Source of the DNA: Rhizomucor pusillus
Lineage: Eukaryota > Mucoromycota > Mucoromycetes > Mucorales > Lichtheimiaceae
DNA length: 21,305 nt
Assembly (NCBI GenBank): GCA_900175165.2
Contig: FWWN02000426.1
Span: 1-21,305 of the forward strand
Direction of reading: 5' to 3'
A program made the translations under genes and the position numbers. Positions 19,901-21,305 of this stretch are shown here, one piece after another; the first letter of the stretch is position 1; every line of letters starts with the position of its first letter. The notes under the pieces were generated by a model. The model saw only the letters and a list, made by a program, of their open reading frames with translations. It ran no database searches and was not told the origin of the DNA.

Positions 19901-20459
19901 GCATGAGGCACAGGTGGCACATCCACCTTGCTAGGTTTCGTTGAATTTTGCCCACGTTTTGCCGGATCGTTCAAGACACCTGCACTGTTTTAGCATACCA
20001 GATCTCTTGACTCCTTCATGCGGTGTAAAGGGGTGTTGGTTGACAGGTACCTGAAATAGCATTGAAGCCAATATCTCGAGTTGTCCATGGTAAGGATGTC
20101 TCGCTCATTGTGCTAAAATTCGAGTAGCCTGAATGCCGACGCGTATGTGCACCAGCGTTACCATGCATAAGCCGGTGAGCGTTGAAAGGTCGGCCAAACG
20201 ATGAAGCTGATCGAATGGAGGGCGGTCGGCTCGACGAGGATTGAACAGGCCCTTCATCACGTTGCAGCGATCGCTCTCTAGATAGTTTAGGAGGGCTAAT
20301 ATTGGGAAAAGCAGGCGTGGAAGGAGACGTGGACTGAGGCGTAGGAGCAATGCTAGGGCCGAGATGGCGCCGCGATGTCACTGCGCTGGCTGACACATGC
20401 CGTTGGTGCAAGTGAGTTTTTGTCCCGTTTTCGCCTTGCTGCGGCGGTCGCGATTGCAT
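16944..20459 (-). CDS. VPS54: Vps54 subunit of the GARP tethering complex
   Basis: Minus-strand exons 20459-20051, 19979-18704, 18641-18233, 18167-17835, 17777-17690, 17614-17406, 17341-17118 and 17055-16944 give 1019 aa. Vps54 with Vps51, Vps52 and Vps53 tethers endosome-derived vesicles at the trans-Golgi network. Residues 1-125 are Ser/Pro/Arg-rich and disordered. A conserved start of the folded part follows (GFNAISGVLNDPAKRG, about 130-145), then a helical coiled-coil region with LEKL-type heptads (about 315-420). The conserved C-terminal domain begins LFNSRVCQVILGAGAMRSAG at about 810 and ends near RLAKDALYFTQRLSSL. The last intron (17117-17056) is GC-AG with donor AG|GCAAGT and branch GCTAAT; using it adds the 37-residue conserved tail. 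ATG 20459 follows a non-ATG GTG codon in frame and is the first methionine. Length matches the family (about 900-1000 aa). Confidence 0.94.
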
Positions 20460-20763
20460 CACGCCCTTGGAACTCTTATTCTTTCCTGTTGCTCAAGCCG
20501 AACCAAAGGTCCGTTCAGAAGACAGGTTTGCTGAAAATGGCCAAGAAGGGACCTATCCTATGGCGGGGTCTCCAAACGCCGCTCCAGAAAACATCTGATT
20601 AGTACACACACACTCTCTCTCTGGTACCCTTTGTATTTCGCTTCATCCAATTCAGATTATTGTTTATATTCCCATATTATTGTGACTCATATTGCTCTGC
20701 TGATATCTCGGTGTTTTTCGGAATAACAGGCAACAATCGTTTGTAACTTATTCGGGTGATCCA
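20460..20763. other. VPS54 upstream region and 3' flank of the last gene
   Basis: No gene seen. It contains an (AC)n(CT)n simple repeat at about 20604-20622. The reading frames across it are not protein-like. Confidence 0.45.
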
Positions 20764-20769
20764 TTTATT
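20764..20769 (-). terminator. Poly(A) signal of the right-edge gene
   Basis: Minus-strand AATAAA lies 109 bases past the stop codon at 20878. Confidence 0.45.
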
Positions 20770-20877
20770 TTTTTAAGCACACAGAATGCAGGGAAAAACG
20801 GAAAGGAAAGAAAGCAAGACTTTTCAAAACATCGTTTATATCATATGTACAGCGGTTTATTTACACAGAAAAATGGT

Positions 20878-21305
20878 TTATCGATGGAAGCGTTTAAGGT
20901 TATACTGCGTTGGATCCGGACCATCATCGGTTAGAGCGGATGCACCGAAAGTCTCCTCAATCTTTGTTCCAACACGCTCGAAGCCTTCAGGATCCGTGTG
21001 ATGCATAGCATCAACGTCTCGTTTGATAGCATCCATTGCACTTTTGTTGATACCATGACCGATTTCATGCTGGCTAGACTGTTCGGTTGCCTTGCCGACG
21101 CTACCAGCGTTGATACTTTGCTGCACATCGGCGGCTGTCTCCTTGGCTCGATCTTGCGTCTCTGTCATTGCATTATGCAGTGCCTGTACATTCTTGAAAG
21201 TGTCAAACAAATAGTTCCACAATGACAACAACAAAGCTGTAACCTACGTGATCGATGCTATCGACCAAAGAGTGCTTCAGAGAAGAAAGGTTCTTCTGGT
21301 GCTCG
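20878..21305 (-). CDS. 3' end of an unrecognised gene (partial)
   Basis: Two minus-strand exons, from beyond 21305 to 21248 and 21183-20878, are joined by a 64-nt GT-AG intron in phase 0. The visible 120 residues are hydrophilic and helical, with LEA-like or amphipathic repeats (SSLKHSLVDSIDHALHNAM, then QDRAKETAADVQQSINA), a His/Gly patch (QHEIGHGINKSAMD) and a tail ending PDPTQYNLKRFHR. No membrane segment is visible in the part seen. An in-frame extension into the intron (to 21234) is rejected, because the upstream exon and clean splice sites explain it better. I do not recognise the family. A stress-type or lipid-surface helical protein is possible, but that is only an impression from composition. 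Confidence 0.7.

Noticed and set aside
1..21305. CRISPR arrays, bacterial operons or a biosynthetic gene cluster
   Set aside because: No regularly spaced repeats. All genes have eukaryotic introns, and their functions are unrelated housekeeping roles.

Overview
The window reads as nuclear DNA of a filamentous fungus, most likely an early-diverging one such as Mucoromycota. The evidence is an ERMES gene (MDM10, fungal-type), dense spliceosomal introns of 54-92 nt with GT(A/G)NGT-type donors and CTAAC/CTAAT branch sites, and a CX2C...H...C zinc-knuckle ORF of the sort common in Mucorales transposons. The species cannot be fixed from the sequence alone.

Layout. 1-831 (minus): a partial, probably transposon-derived zinc-knuckle gene running off the left edge. 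832-4456: 3.6 kb with no gene I can support, holding short repeats and decayed coding-like fragments. 4457-4873 (plus): a small unrecognised ORF. 5065-8423 (plus): an 11-exon CLC chloride/proton exchanger. 8733-10089 (plus): MDM10, 5 exons. 10244-11796 (plus): translation release factor eRF1, 5 exons. 11980-14138 (minus): a 9-exon major facilitator of the Dal5/Tna1 type. About 15231-16820 (plus): a multi-exon gene with no meaningful ORF whose five introns each hold a box C/D snoRNA-like element. 16944-20459 (minus): VPS54 of the GARP tethering complex, 8 exons. 20878 to beyond 21305 (minus): the 3' end of an unrecognised gene. All exon models of the five large or medium protein genes were checked for reading phase, and each sums to a whole number of codons.

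The most notable object is the snoRNA host gene at 15.2-16.8 kb. Its introns are 205-322 nt, about three times longer than every other intron in the window. Each holds box C and box D flanked by a complementary stem. Two are an exact 82-nt duplicate resembling U38/snR61, and their outer stems differ in sequence but keep pairing. One resembles U33/snR55. One carries a 12-nt antisense to 18S rRNA. One is a long (230 nt) orphan. The exons look like dispensable splice scaffolding, as in animal UHG/GAS5-type host genes.

The protein genes are housekeeping functions with no evident shared pathway: endomembrane ion exchange (CLC), ER-mitochondria tethering (MDM10), translation termination (eRF1), nutrient uptake (MFS) and endosome-to-Golgi tethering (VPS54). 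eRF1 and the snoRNA gene both relate to translation, but I see no sign that they are co-regulated.
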